A stretch of 64,000 nucleotides of DNA from Arthrobacter livingstonensis (GCF_003219815.1 NZ_QJVD01000025.1:1-64000); one strand, 5' to 3'. Positions 27,007-36,384 are shown, counted from the stretch's first letter. Program-made: numbers and translations. The notes: generated from the sequence alone by a model not told the origin.

Positions 27007-27825
27007 ATGACCGCCCCCCGGACAGTTGAGCCACCACCACCCGCCCCCGATCACGGCTCGGGGGCGGCCGGGGGAGTTCCATCCACCGGGCTCCCCCGGG
27101 AATATCTGCACTCGGCGCTTGTCGACAAACTCGGCCTGGCGGTGGTGACGCGGGAATTTCCGCCCCACGCCGTGCTCCGGATCGAGGAGCTGGAGGCACG
27201 CTATGGCGTTTCGCGATCCGTCATCCGGGAGGTCATCAGGGTCCTGTCGTCCCTGGGTCTGGTGGCATCACGGCGCCGCCTGGGCACGGTGGTCCAAGCC
27301 GCATCGGCTTGGAACTTGTATGATCCCCATGTCATCCGGTGGCGCCTGGCCTCGAATGACCGCATCGACCAGCTGCGCAGCCTCGGGGAGCTGCGTTCCG
27401 CCGTCGAACCCCAAGCGGCGAAACTTGCTGCAGAACGTGCCAGTTTTGCCGATGCCAGCGAGCTGGTGTCGCTGTCGGCCAAAATGTGGGCCAGAGGCCA
27501 CGATTCCAACATTGCCGAGTTCCTCAAGCTCGACGTGCTCTTCCACGCAAAATTGCTGGAAGCCTCCGGCAATGAAATGTTCGCCCAACTCAATTCACTT
27601 GTGACCGAGGTTCTCAAGGGCCGCATTGAGCATGGCCTCATGCCGCACAGCCCCAACCATGAGGCCATGCAGTTCCACGTGGATGTTGCCAATGCCATCC
27701 AGAGGCGTGACGGCGCGGCTGCACATGCGGCCATGACCAGGATTGTTGAGCAGTCCATGGATGAAATGGGCGTCATTTGGGAAGAGGCGCATCCGCCAAC
27801 TGCAGGGCGGGACCCGGCCCCGTAA
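27007..27825 (+). CDS. FadR-subfamily GntR regulator (DgoR-like)
   Basis: A 272-residue regulator. A 30-residue Pro-rich tail precedes the winged helix ([30 protein letters not shown]), and the C-terminal FCD ligand domain (about 120-255) shows the metal/ligand-binding D-x-x-FH pattern in [17 protein letters not shown] and the later [12 protein letters not shown] regulators bind carboxylates or sugar acids, which suits a divergent galactonate operon, as DgoR does in E. coli. ATG 27007 is preceded by TATGAT at 26995-27000, a leaderless arrangement. Confidence 0.9.
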   Translation: MTAPRTVEPPPPAPDHGSGAAGGVPSTGLPREYLHSALVDKLGLAVVTREFPPHAVLRIEELEARYGVSRSVIREVIRVLSSLGLVASRRRLGTVVQAASAWNLYDPHVIRWRLASNDRIDQLRSLGELRSAVEPQAAKLAAERASFADASELVSLSAKMWARGHDSNIAEFLKLDVLFHAKLLEASGNEMFAQLNSLVTEVLKGRIEHGLMPHSPNHEAMQFHVDVANAIQRRDGAAAHAAMTRIVEQSMDEMGVIWEEAHPPTAGRDPAP

Positions 27826-27860
27826 CACGCCGGTTACATCCACGCGCTAGCCTTAGTCCC

Positions 27861-28682
27861 ATGCGCGAACTCCAGGCACAGATCATTGCAGAACTAGGCG
27901 TCCAGCCCCGGATTGACCCGGCTGCGGAAATCAAGCGGCGCGTGGATTTCCTCAAGGACTACCTCAAGGCCACGGGCACCAGGGGCTATGTGCTGGGCAT
28001 CAGCGGCGGCATCGACTCCACACTGGCCGGCCGCCTGGCACAGCTCGCCGTTGAATCGCTGGCGCAGGAGGGCATCGATGCCAACTTCATCGCCGTCCGC
28101 CTGCCCTACGGCGTCCAGCACGACGAAGATGACGCACAGGCGGCCATGGGCTTCATCCAGGCCAAGACGGAACGCACCTTCAACATTGCCGCGGCCGTGG
28201 ACGGCTTTGAGGCGGAATTTGCCAAGACCGCCACGGAGGACGTCTCCGACTTCAACAAGGGCAACATCAAGGCCCGCTCCCGCATGATTGCCCAGTATGC
28301 GCTGGCCGGCCACGACAACCTGCTGGTGGTCGGCACCGACCACGCGGCCGAGTCCGTCACGGGATTCTTTACGAAGTTTGGCGACGGCGGAGCGGACATC
28401 CTGCCGCTGTTCACCTTGAACAAGCGCCAAAACCGGGCCCTGCTGCGCGAACTCGGCGCCCCCGAACTGCTCTGGGCCAAGGTGCCCACCGCAGACCTGC
28501 TGGATGGAAAGCCCGGGCGCACCGACGAGGACGAACTCGGCATCAGCTATGACGAGATTGACGACTACCTGGAGGGCCGCGACATCGGCGAGGTCTCGGC
28601 GTCGGGCATTGAACGGCGCTACCTGCAAAGCCGGCACAAGCGCACCACGCCGGTGTCCCTGCTGGACACATGGTGGAAGTAG
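27861..28682 (+). CDS. nadE: NH3-dependent NAD+ synthetase
   Basis: A 273-residue enzyme forming NAD+ from deamido-NAD+, ATP and ammonia. It has the pyrophosphatase motif GISGGIDST near residue 50, the [13 protein letters not shown] segment, and [24 protein letters not shown], as in E. coli/Bacillus-type NadE. There is no glutaminase domain, so it depends on free ammonia. ATG 27861 lies 7 nt after TAGCCT (27848-27853), fitting a leaderless start. The start codon follows the regulator stop by 35 nt. Confidence 0.95.
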   Translation: MRELQAQIIAELGVQPRIDPAAEIKRRVDFLKDYLKATGTRGYVLGISGGIDSTLAGRLAQLAVESLAQEGIDANFIAVRLPYGVQHDEDDAQAAMGFIQAKTERTFNIAAAVDGFEAEFAKTATEDVSDFNKGNIKARSRMIAQYALAGHDNLLVVGTDHAAESVTGFFTKFGDGGADILPLFTLNKRQNRALLRELGAPELLWAKVPTADLLDGKPGRTDEDELGISYDEIDDYLEGRDIGEVSASGIERRYLQSRHKRTTPVSLLDTWWK

Positions 28683-28777
28683 GGCGCCAGACCACCGGCT
28701 GCGCGTATATTTCAAAGTGAACGAACGCCTGGACCCCAGGCCCAACATTCCGGCAACGACGCCGAAAGGTGCTCACC

Positions 28778-30526
28778 ATGAACGTCACTGAAGAATTCCG
28801 CGCGGCCCGCAACAAACTGCTGGAGATGCGGCTTGACAACGCCAGGGCCCAAAGGGAATTCACCTGGCCGGCATTCACCGAGTTCAACTTTGCCCTGGAC
28901 TGGATCGATCAAATCGCCCGGGACCCGGCTACCGGCAACAACCCCGCGCTGGTCATCGTGGAACAGGACGGCACCGCCACCCGCCGCAGCTTCAAGGACC
29001 TCTCGCTGCGGTCCAACCAGGTGGCCAACTGGCTCCGCGGGGAGGGCATCCACCGCGGCGACCACATGATCATCATGCTCGGCAACCAGGTGGAACTGTG
29101 GGAGCTCATGCTGGCCTGCATCAAGCTCGGCGTCGTCATGATCCCCACCACCACCATGATGGGTCCGGCCGATCTGCGTGACAGGGTGGAGCGCGGTGCG
29201 GCCCGGTGGGTGGGCGCCCGGGCTGAGGACATCGCCAAGTTCGCCGACGTGCCCGGAGATTACGCGCTGGTGCGCATCGGCGCCGGAACCGGATCAACCG
29301 CAGACGCCGGCCGGGCCGTCCTGGACTACTCTGAGTCGACCCATTCAGCCAAGGACTTCACGCCGGACGCCCCCACCAGGGCCGATGAAACCATGCTGCT
29401 CTACTTCACTTCCGGCACCACGTCCAAGGCCAAGCTCGTGGAGCACACGCACACGTCCTACCCCGTGGGCCACCTCTCCACCATGTTCTGGATCGGGCTG
29501 GAACCCGGCGACGTCCACCTGAACGTCGCCTCCCCGGGCTGGGCCAAGCACGCCTGGTCCAACGTCTTCACCCCGTGGATTGCCGAGGCCTGCGTCTTCG
29601 TTTACAACTACACACGCTTCGATGCCAAGGCCCTCATGGCGCAAATGGACGCCGAGCACGTCACCAGCTTCTGCGCCCCGCCCACCGTGTGGCGCATGCT
29701 CATTCAGGCCGATCTGACGCTGCTCAAGTCCCCGCCCACCAAGGTGGTTTCCGCCGGCGAGCCGCTCAACGCCGAGGTGATCGACCAGGTGGAGCGCGCC
29801 TGGGGTCAGCTGATCAGGGACGGCTTCGGCCAGACCGAGACCACCGTCCAGGTGGCCAATACGCCCGGCCAGCCCATCAAGATCGGCTCCATGGGACGTC
29901 CCCTGCCCGGCTACGACGTGGTACTGGTGGACCTGCTCACCGGGGAGGAAACGGACGACGGCGAGCTTTGCCTGCGTCTGGACCCCGCCCCCGTGGGGCT
30001 CACCAAGGGCTACTTTGGCGACCCCGCCAAGACGGCGGAGGCCTTTAGGGGCGGCTACTACCACACCGGGGACGTGGCCAGCCGGGACGAGAACGGCATC
30101 CTGACCTACATCGGGCGCAGCGACGACGTCTTCAAGTCCTCCGACTACCGGCTCTCCCCGTTTGAGCTGGAGAGCGTGTTGATTGAGCACCCGGCGGTTG
30201 CGGAGGCGGCCGTGGTCCCCTCCCCTGACGAGCTGCGCCTGAATGTGCCGAAGGCCTATGTGGTGCTGGCCGCCGCCTACGAGCCCAGCGACGAGCTCGC
30301 GGGGCAGATCTTTGCGTTCTGCCGCGAACACCTGCCGGCGTACAAGCGGATCCGCCGGCTGGAGTTTGCCGAACTGCCCAAGACCATCTCCGGGAAGATC
30401 CGGCGGGTGGAGCTGCGGGCCAACGAAGAAGCGCGCCACGGCCCCGGTTCCGTGCCGGGCGCGCCCGTTCCGTCCGGACTGGGCCGGGAGTATTCAGATT
30501 CCGAGTTCCCCGCCGGCGCAAGCTGA
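28778..30526 (+). CDS. Medium-chain acyl-CoA synthetase (ACSM-type AMP-dependent ligase)
   Basis: About 582 residues. It activates a carboxylate through an acyl-adenylate to acyl-CoA. The P-loop YFTSGTTSKAKLVEHTH differs from the usual TSGTTG-x-PK in having SKAK. The adenylate motif DGFGQTE, the YHTGD motif and the hinge/C-domain sequence YIGRSDDVFKSSDYRLSPFE follow, and the catalytic Lys is in LPKTISGKIRRVELR. The order and wording match mammalian ACSM and bacterial MACS enzymes. ATG 28778 has GAAAGG 7-8 nt upstream. The last 30 residues are a low-complexity tail. Confidence 0.9.
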   Translation: MNVTEEFRAARNKLLEMRLDNARAQREFTWPAFTEFNFALDWIDQIARDPATGNNPALVIVEQDGTATRRSFKDLSLRSNQVANWLRGEGIHRGDHMIIMLGNQVELWELMLACIKLGVVMIPTTTMMGPADLRDRVERGAARWVGARAEDIAKFADVPGDYALVRIGAGTGSTADAGRAVLDYSESTHSAKDFTPDAPTRADETMLLYFTSGTTSKAKLVEHTHTSYPVGHLSTMFWIGLEPGDVHLNVASPGWAKHAWSNVFTPWIAEACVFVYNYTRFDAKALMAQMDAEHVTSFCAPPTVWRMLIQADLTLLKSPPTKVVSAGEPLNAEVIDQVERAWGQLIRDGFGQTETTVQVANTPGQPIKIGSMGRPLPGYDVVLVDLLTGEETDDGELCLRLDPAPVGLTKGYFGDPAKTAEAFRGGYYHTGDVASRDENGILTYIGRSDDVFKSSDYRLSPFELESVLIEHPAVAEAAVVPSPDELRLNVPKAYVVLAAAYEPSDELAGQIFAFCREHLPAYKRIRRLEFAELPKTISGKIRRVELRANEEARHGPGSVPGAPVPSGLGREYSDSEFPAGAS

Positions 30527-30532
30527 CAATAG

Positions 30533-30746
30533 GCGCCAACGGTGATACCGCGTTCCCGCAAAACGCGCCAACGGTGATACCGCGTTCCCGCAAAACGCGC
30601 CAACGGTGATACCGCGTTCCCGCAAAACGCGCCAACGGTGATACCGCGTTCCCGCAAAACGCGCCAACGGTGATACCGCGTTCCCGCAAAACGCGCCAAC
30701 GGTGATACCGCGTTCCCGCAAAACGCGCCAACGGTGATACCGCGTT
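30533..30746. repeat. 32-bp tandem repeat array, 6.7 units
   Basis: Six identical 32-bp units start at 30533, 30565, 30597, 30629, 30661 and 30693, and a seventh stops after 22 bases. Each unit begins GCGCCAACGGTGATACCGCG and holds AACGCG and CGCGTT arms 13 nt apart that can pair. The array fills the start of the convergent gap between the acyl-CoA synthetase and the betaine importer. There are no variable spacers, so it is not a CRISPR. Because 32 is not a multiple of 3, minus-strand frames stay open without being genes. Confidence 0.97.
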
Positions 30747-30782
30747 GGGGGGTCTGACAGGCTGGCCCGGCGGCGGGGTTGG

Positions 30783-30859
30783 TGTTCCCGTAGGCGACGT
30801 CAGGGAGACTTGAGGCCGCCCGCGGCCGAAGGTCGGAAAGTCGCCGAGGGAATGCCGGC
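30783..30859 (+). repeat. Dispersed GC-rich intergenic element, copy A
   Basis: This stretch shares a long phrase with 55725-55780 (inverted) and 59705-59784: CGTAGGC-GTCAGGGAG, then GGCCGCCCGCGGCCG, which includes a perfect GGCCGC-CC-GCGGCC palindrome, then GGAAAG. Copy A continues to GGGAATGCCGG, as copy B does after an insertion. It follows the tandem array directly. Confidence 0.75.
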
Positions 30860-30881
30860 CCCGCCGCCGCGAAACCGGGGA

Positions 30882-31817
30882 TTACTTCGCCGGGGTCGGT
30901 GTGGCCGCTGCCTTCGCGGCCGGAGCGGACTCGGTCAGGGCGTCGACCCATTCCTGGTTGTCGGCGATCCACTTCTTCACGGCCGGGCCGTGGTCGTCCG
31001 TCTTCGCCCCGTTGAACATGGCGTTCTCCAGCGAGTACAGGTGCTTGGAGTCCATCTTGAAGTTCTTCAGCCAGCCGTCAAGCTTCGGGTAGTCCTTGTC
31101 AAAGTCCATGCGTGAGTAGCCGTAGATGCCCTCGGCCGCGCCCAGCGCCCCCTTGGGGTCCTTGAGGTCCTTGATGTCGAAGGCGTCATAGGCCCAGTGC
31201 GGGCGCCACAGGGTGACGGCGATGTTCTCACCCTTGGTGGTGGCGGCCTTCAGCTCCGAGAGCATCGCCGGGGTGGAGGAGGTGACGTAGTCCATCTTCT
31301 CCAGACCGTAGTCCGGAATCACCTTCTTGTTGGTGGCCTCGGTCAGGCCCGCGCCTGCTTCAATGCCCACAATCTTGTTCCCGAACTTGTCCGCGTTGGC
31401 TGCCAGCTGGTCCAGCGAGTCGATGGGGGCGTCCTTGTTCACGGCGATGGTCAGCTTGGCCTCGCTGTTCCACTTGCCGAGCTCGGAAATGTCCTTCCCG
31501 TACTTGTCCATGAGGGTCTTGTGCGTGACCGGCAGCCAGGTGTCCAGCGTCAGGTCGTAGTCGCCGGTCGACAGGCCCGAGAAGACAGGGGCAACGTCGG
31601 CGTTCTTCAGCTCGACGTTGTAGCCCTTCTCATCCAGGATCGACTTCCACAGCTCGGACGCGGCAATGCCCTCATCCCAGCCGTTGAACACGGCGATGCT
31701 CACGTCCTTCTTATCCCCGTTGTCCACGGTGGCGGCGCTGGATCCGGAGCCACAGGCGCTCAGGCCCAAGGCCACGGTTGCCGCGATTGCGGCAATTGAC
31801 AGAAACTTCTTCTTCAA
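30882..31817 (-). CDS. proX: Glycine betaine/proline-type ABC substrate-binding lipoprotein
   Basis: A 311-residue lipoprotein with lipobox LGLSAC (Cys22). The mature domain follows the OpuAC fold: VSIAVFNGWDEGIAASEL, DLTLDTWLPVTHKTLM, VGIEAGAGLTEATNK and VTLWRPHWAYDAFDIKDLKDP, the last being the aromatic-rich betaine-binding region. It ends in an Ala/Pro tail. It imports an osmoprotectant (betaine, proline or choline) with the permease and ATPase upstream in the operon. Confidence 0.92.
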   Translation of the reverse strand: MKKKFLSIAAIAATVALGLSACGSGSSAATVDNGDKKDVSIAVFNGWDEGIAASELWKSILDEKGYNVELKNADVAPVFSGLSTGDYDLTLDTWLPVTHKTLMDKYGKDISELGKWNSEAKLTIAVNKDAPIDSLDQLAANADKFGNKIVGIEAGAGLTEATNKKVIPDYGLEKMDYVTSSTPAMLSELKAATTKGENIAVTLWRPHWAYDAFDIKDLKDPKGALGAAEGIYGYSRMDFDKDYPKLDGWLKNFKMDSKHLYSLENAMFNGAKTDDHGPAVKKWIADNQEWVDALTESAPAAKAAATPTPAK

Positions 31818-31899
31818 GGTTCATTCCTTTCATTGGCCGCACAGTTGCGCAGCCGCGATTGGTTTGTAAAACGTTCTCCCGCCATTCGGCGGGCAGACC

Positions 31900-32754
31900 T
31901 TAGGCGGCTTGGAGCACCGCAGCCGTCTTGTCGCTGCCCAGGCTCGCCGTCACCCGGTCCAGGAAGATCGCCAGAATGACGACGGAGATCCCGGCCTCAA
32001 AACCCAGCCCGGCATCGATGCGGCTCAGCGAGGCAACGATTTCGCCACCGAGGCCGGGCGCACCGACCATGCCGGCGATGACCACCATGGACAGCGAGAG
32101 CATGATGACCTGGTTGACACCGGCCATGATGGTGGGCCGGGCCAGCGGCAACTGGATTTGGCGCAGGATCCTGGCCGGGCTGGAGCCGAAGGCGTGCCCG
32201 GCCTCCACCACTTCCTTGTCCACGCCGCGGATGCCCAGTTCAGTGAAGCGGACGCCCGGGGCCATGGCGAAGATGATGGTGGCGATGATGCCCGGCACCA
32301 CCCCAACGCGGAACATGAGCAGGGCGGGAATCAGGTACACCATGGCGGGCATGGTCTGCATAAAGTCCAGAATGGGCTTGATGACACCTGAGGCCCGGTT
32401 GGAGCTGGCTGCCCAGATGCCCAGCGGGATGCTGATGACAACGGCCACCACGGTGGCGATAACCACCAGCGCCATGGAGTGCATGGCGTTGTCCCACTGG
32501 TCGACGGCGGCAATGACGGTGAATCCAACGACGGTACCGATCCCCAGTTTCCAGCTGCTGGCCCACCAGGCGATGGCGGCAAAGACGAGGATGACGGCCC
32601 AGAACGGCGGGGCGTTCAGCAGCCAGTCAAGGCCGTCGTAGGCGTTGACAAAGACGTGGCGGACGGCAGTGAAGAAGCCGTCGAGCGTGGTGATCAGCCA
32701 GTCAAGGCCCACTGCCACCCAGTCACCCAGGGGAATCCTGAAGTCCGGTTCCAC
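31900..32754 (-). CDS. proW: Glycine betaine/proline ABC permease
   Basis: A 284-residue membrane subunit with about seven hydrophobic segments and the ProW/OpuAB EAA region (VRFTELGIRGVDKEVVEAGHAFG). It begins with GTG at 32754, sharing one base with the TAG stop of the ATPase gene, so the two are coupled. Together with ProV and ProX it forms a high-affinity osmoprotectant importer. Confidence 0.94.
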   Translation of the reverse strand: MEPDFRIPLGDWVAVGLDWLITTLDGFFTAVRHVFVNAYDGLDWLLNAPPFWAVILVFAAIAWWASSWKLGIGTVVGFTVIAAVDQWDNAMHSMALVVIATVVAVVISIPLGIWAASSNRASGVIKPILDFMQTMPAMVYLIPALLMFRVGVVPGIIATIIFAMAPGVRFTELGIRGVDKEVVEAGHAFGSSPARILRQIQLPLARPTIMAGVNQVIMLSLSMVVIAGMVGAPGLGGEIVASLSRIDAGLGFEAGISVVILAIFLDRVTASLGSDKTAAVLQAA

Positions 32755-34088
32755 TATGCGTCTCCTTCGGTCTTGGCCAGCGCGGCCGTGACAAGTTGTT
32801 CGGGCAGCGGCGCCGTGGCGGCCTCAACCACGGGGAACTCGCCAGTGGTCGAAGGCACATTGCCCAGGGCGGCCAGCAGCGTCACGCGCGGCAGGGCACC
32901 CACCAGGCGTCCGGCGTCGTCCACCACGGGCAGCGGGATGGGACTTTCCACAGCGCGGCCAAAAAGGTCATTCAAGGCAGTGTCCGGGGTGACCGGCTCA
33001 ATGCCGTTGCGCACGGCGGAGGCCAGGTCGGAGCCGTGCTTTTCCACCAGCGCCATGACATCGCGGTCGCGGACCACGCCGTGGAACATGCGGCGGCGGT
33101 CCACCACGAACGCGGCCGAAACCTGCAGATCCCGCATGGTTCGCAGGGCGTTGCGGGGCCCACCGGAGAGGTTGACCACCGCCAGCGGCGGCTCCATGAC
33201 ACCGCCGGCGGTCAGCACGCGGGTCCTGTCCACGTCCTGCACAAACTGCGCAACGTAGTCGTTCGCCGGACTGGTGAGAATCTCATCCGGCGTGCCGATC
33301 TGAACGATCTCGCCGTCACGCATGACGGCAATCCGGTCGCCCAGGAACATGGCCTCATTGAGGTCGTGGGTGATGAAGATGATGGTCTTGTCCAGTTCGG
33401 ACTGCAGCACCACCAGCTGTTCCTGCATTTCGCGGCGGATCAGCGGGTCAAGGGCGGAGAATGCCTCGTCCATGAGCAGGATGTCAGTCTCGGCGCACAG
33501 GGCGCGGGCCAGGCCGACGCGCTGCTGCATGCCGCCGGAAAGCTCGGACGGGAACTTCGCCCCCCAGTCTTCCAAGCCCACCAGGGACAGGACCTTTTCG
33601 GCGCGGGCCAGGCGGTCCGCCTTCGCCACGCCCTGGACCTCCAGGGCGTAGGCGGCGTTCTCGAGCACGGTACGGTGCGGCATGAGGGCAAAGTGCTGGA
33701 ACACCATGGAGATCTTGCGCTGGCGGACCTTGCGCAACTCCTTGTCGCTGATCTTGGAGATGTCGGTTTCGCCGACGACGACGGACCCCTCCGTGGGTGC
33801 CCACAGCCCGTTGAGCGTGCGGATCAGCGTGGATTTTCCGGAGCCGGACAGGCCCATGACCACGAAGATCTCACCCCGGTTGACCTCGAAGGAGGCGTCG
33901 ATAACGGCGGCCGTGCCCAGCGTGGCCACCTCGGCGCGGCTCTTGCCGGACTTCAGGCGCTTGACCACCTCGGCAGGGCGCTTGCCGAAGGCCTTGTAGA
34001 CATGGCTGACCCGCAGGGCAATGTCCGGGCCGCCGGGAGGAGCGGGCTGTGTTTCTTTTGGTGCCTCTTGTTGCGTGGATTCGTACAC
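32754..34088 (-). CDS. proV: Glycine betaine/proline ABC ATPase with CBS domains
   Basis: A 444-residue ATPase. Walker A is GLSGSGKST, the signature LSGGMQQRVGLA, Walker B DILLMDEAFSALD and the H-loop FITHDLNEA. The region before Walker A (KAFGKRPAEVVKRLKSGK) is the ProV/OpuAA-specific extension. Two CBS domains occupy about 290-420, the ionic-strength or nucleotide sensors of OpuA-type transporters. GTG 34088 is the start, with a weak GGGTAG upstream. Confidence 0.94.
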   Translation of the reverse strand: MYESTQQEAPKETQPAPPGGPDIALRVSHVYKAFGKRPAEVVKRLKSGKSRAEVATLGTAAVIDASFEVNRGEIFVVMGLSGSGKSTLIRTLNGLWAPTEGSVVVGETDISKISDKELRKVRQRKISMVFQHFALMPHRTVLENAAYALEVQGVAKADRLARAEKVLSLVGLEDWGAKFPSELSGGMQQRVGLARALCAETDILLMDEAFSALDPLIRREMQEQLVVLQSELDKTIIFITHDLNEAMFLGDRIAVMRDGEIVQIGTPDEILTSPANDYVAQFVQDVDRTRVLTAGGVMEPPLAVVNLSGGPRNALRTMRDLQVSAAFVVDRRRMFHGVVRDRDVMALVEKHGSDLASAVRNGIEPVTPDTALNDLFGRAVESPIPLPVVDDAGRLVGALPRVTLLAALGNVPSTTGEFPVVEAATAPLPEQLVTAALAKTEGDA

Positions 34089-34652
34089 GTACTACCCATC
34101 TACGCCGCATGGCGCACGGACGGGATCGCCGTCGGTGCGCGGATGTGGCGGTTAAGTGGTGGTGCTGCAGGCGTTGAAACGCGTCAAACTCTTCGCTTCC
34201 CCGCACGCCCCGGCCGGGGCAGCAAGGAAAGACGGCCCCAAGCGAGATGGGGAACGGGAAGCTATCCCTGCCGCCAGTTCGTCACGGCCTGAGTCTGGCG
34301 GGGAGTCATCGGCGGCCACACCCGTTCTGGGTGTATTCACTGTCAATTCCCAGCTGCCCGCAGGCTTGTCGGTTTACTGGTTCATCTCCACGCTAACAAA
34401 ACGAATTTCGCTGTCGGCATAAAACGCCGCCCATTTGGGTGGCCCGGGCAACCATCCTGCGGCCATGGGCCTGCGATGGCGGGGCCAGGCAGGAGTTATG
34501 GCTTTGTGACCAAGCGCATGCTTTTCTGCCGTTCCACACCCCGGAAAGTAGTGGCCTTCGTCACAGCGAATGCAGAAAATGGAGCCGCGGGTGCCGCCGG
34601 CCGGAGTCCGTGCCATCACCACTTGCGCAGCTTAACTTGATAGCTTGAAGGC
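34089..34652. other. Intergenic region without a confident gene
   Basis: A 564-bp stretch between the divergent proV and xth genes, locally less GC-rich than its surroundings. A minus-strand frame (34374-34622, 82 codons) has an FCIRCDEGHYFPGCG cysteine cluster but no ribosome site, unusual composition, and no family I recognise. I treat it as uncertain. No tRNA or terminator is evident. Confidence 0.5.
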
Positions 34653-35456
34653 GTGAAGATAGCTACCTGGAATGTGAATTCGCTCCGCGCCCGTGCCGAC
34701 CGTGTGGAGGACTGGCTGCGCCGCACCGACGCCGATGTCCTGGCCATCCAAGAAACCAAGTGCAAGGACGAGAACTTCCCGTGGGAGCTCTTTGAAAACA
34801 ACGGTTACGAGGTGGCCCACTTCGGCTTCAGCCAGTGGAACGGCGTGGCCATTGCGTCCCGGGTGGGCCTGGAGGACGTGGAGCGCACCTTTGCCGGCCA
34901 GCCCGCATTCGGCAAGGGCGGAAAGGACCCTGTGCAGGAAGCCCGCGCCATTGCGGCCACCTGCGACGGCGTGCGCATCTGGAGCCTCTACGTGCCCAAC
35001 GGCCGCGCCCTGGACGACGAGCACATGCCGTACAAGCTGCAGTGGCTGGACGTGCTGAAGAACCGGGCCACCGGCTGGCTGGCGGAAGACCCCAACGCCC
35101 AGATCGCATTGATGGGCGACTGGAACATCGCCCCCCAGGACGACGATGTCTGGGACATCGACTTCTTCATCGAGCAGGGCCTGACCCACGTCAGCGCGCC
35201 CGAGCGCGCAGCGTTCGGTGCCTTTGAAGCGGCAGGTTTCTCCGACGTCGTACGCCCCCTGCACCCGGGGCCCGGCGTCTACACCTACTGGGACTACACG
35301 CAGCTGCGCTTCCCCAAGAAGGAAGGCATGCGCATCGACTTCGTCATGGCCTCCCCGGCGCTGGCGGCGCGCGTGACCGGTGCCGAAATTGACCGCGCGG
35401 AGCGCAAGGGCAAGGGCGCCTCGGACCATGCGCCCGTGATCGTGGAGCTGGGCTAG
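34653..35456 (+). CDS. xth: Exodeoxyribonuclease III (AP endonuclease)
   Basis: A 267-residue base-excision-repair nuclease that cleaves at abasic sites and trims 3' ends. It shows MKIATWNVNSLRAR, the metal Glu in LAIQETKCKD, the catalytic YVPNG, GDWNIAPQDDD, and the C-terminal RIDFVMASP with the catalytic His in GKGASDHAPVIVEL. The start is GTG 34653, 6 nt after TAGCTT (34641-34646), a leaderless arrangement. The next gene begins 4 bp after its stop. Confidence 0.95.
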   Translation: MKIATWNVNSLRARADRVEDWLRRTDADVLAIQETKCKDENFPWELFENNGYEVAHFGFSQWNGVAIASRVGLEDVERTFAGQPAFGKGGKDPVQEARAIAATCDGVRIWSLYVPNGRALDDEHMPYKLQWLDVLKNRATGWLAEDPNAQIALMGDWNIAPQDDDVWDIDFFIEQGLTHVSAPERAAFGAFEAAGFSDVVRPLHPGPGVYTYWDYTQLRFPKKEGMRIDFVMASPALAARVTGAEIDRAERKGKGASDHAPVIVELG

Positions 35457-35459
35457 GCC

Positions 35460-36302
35460 ATGCGCAACGGGCTGTATCTAGGGGGTGTGCAGTTGCCGTT
35501 TGTCTCCAGCCTGCGCGTCTACCTGCCCCGTGAAACCTACACGCCCGAACAGTTCAACTACCTGCAGGGGCGCCTGGACGCCGGCCAAAACGCCGTCACC
35601 GTTGATGCCCAGGAACTGGCCGATTCACTGGGGCGGGTCAGCCGGACCTCGGCAAACCCCCTGCCGACGCCGGCCGCGGACCGGGTCCGGGTGTTCCAGG
35701 CCAGTGAGGGGTCGGCACTGCTGTACGCCCCAAACCAGGTGGTGGCCCGTTCCATTTCCGCCACCACCGAGCTCCTCAGCGGTCCCATGGCGCAACTGGC
35801 GAAACTGGTGGTGCCCGACGCCGAATGGGACCGCCACCTGGAGCGGATGGAGACCGCGCCCGTGCCTGGCGCCACGGTGCAGACCCGCACATCCACGTGG
35901 GGCATCCCGTTCAGCTGGTTCACCCTGGTCCATGCCAATGACCGCATGGAAGTCGTGGAAGCCAACGGCCGCATTCTGACCGTGCGCATCCAGGTCCCCC
36001 TGCCACTTGCGGTGGAACGGGCAGGGCGGACGCTGAAGATGCTGGCCGAAATGGCCCCGGACCTTGACCTGTTTGAAGAGCTCGACGATCTGCACGGCTG
36101 GCTGGACGCGTTCAGCGACGACGGCGTGGTGGAACTCGACTACGGTCCCGTTGCCAACCGGGTGCACCCCGACGACTCCCCCAGCGACGTCCACGACGGG
36201 CTGCAGTGCCTGGCCGACGGGGACCTGACCGGCGCCGCGGCCGCCTACCGGCGCCTGGCCCGCCGCTGGATGCCCATCCGCCAGCTGGCCCGCGCGAACT
36301 AG
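35460..36302 (+). CDS. Uncharacterised actinobacterial protein downstream of xth
   Basis: A 280-residue cytoplasmic-looking protein starting 4 bp after the xth stop, so the two are probably cotranscribed. I do not recognise the family. The N-terminal half contains VSSLRVYLPRETYTPEQFNYL and SWFTLVHANDRMEVVE, the latter mixing Trp and His. The second half has an Asp/Glu-rich linker (DLDLFEELDD) and a helical C-terminus with tetratricopeptide-like GDLTGAAAAYRRLARRW. No signal peptide or membrane segment is visible. A GTG at 35487 is an alternative start. Confidence 0.8.
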   Translation: MRNGLYLGGVQLPFVSSLRVYLPRETYTPEQFNYLQGRLDAGQNAVTVDAQELADSLGRVSRTSANPLPTPAADRVRVFQASEGSALLYAPNQVVARSISATTELLSGPMAQLAKLVVPDAEWDRHLERMETAPVPGATVQTRTSTWGIPFSWFTLVHANDRMEVVEANGRILTVRIQVPLPLAVERAGRTLKMLAEMAPDLDLFEELDDLHGWLDAFSDDGVVELDYGPVANRVHPDDSPSDVHDGLQCLADGDLTGAAAAYRRLARRWMPIRQLARAN

Positions 36303-36384
36303 CCCCCACTGCCGGCCCGATTCCCGGGAACCTGCCAGCCGCGGGCCCAGCCAGCTCCTCCCCGTTGGAGGATCGCGGGACTTT

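Noticed and set aside
30533-30746. Possible CRISPR array
   Set aside because: Repeats abut each other without spacers and no cas genes lie nearby.
30132-30972. Minus-strand frames crossing the 32-bp tandem array
   Set aside because: They persist only because the 32-bp unit lacks stop codons in all minus-strand frames. They overlap the acyl-CoA synthetase and have no start signal or family.
34156-34422. Plus-strand frame of 88 codons in the proV-xth gap
   Set aside because: No ribosome site, atypical composition and no family; chance frame.
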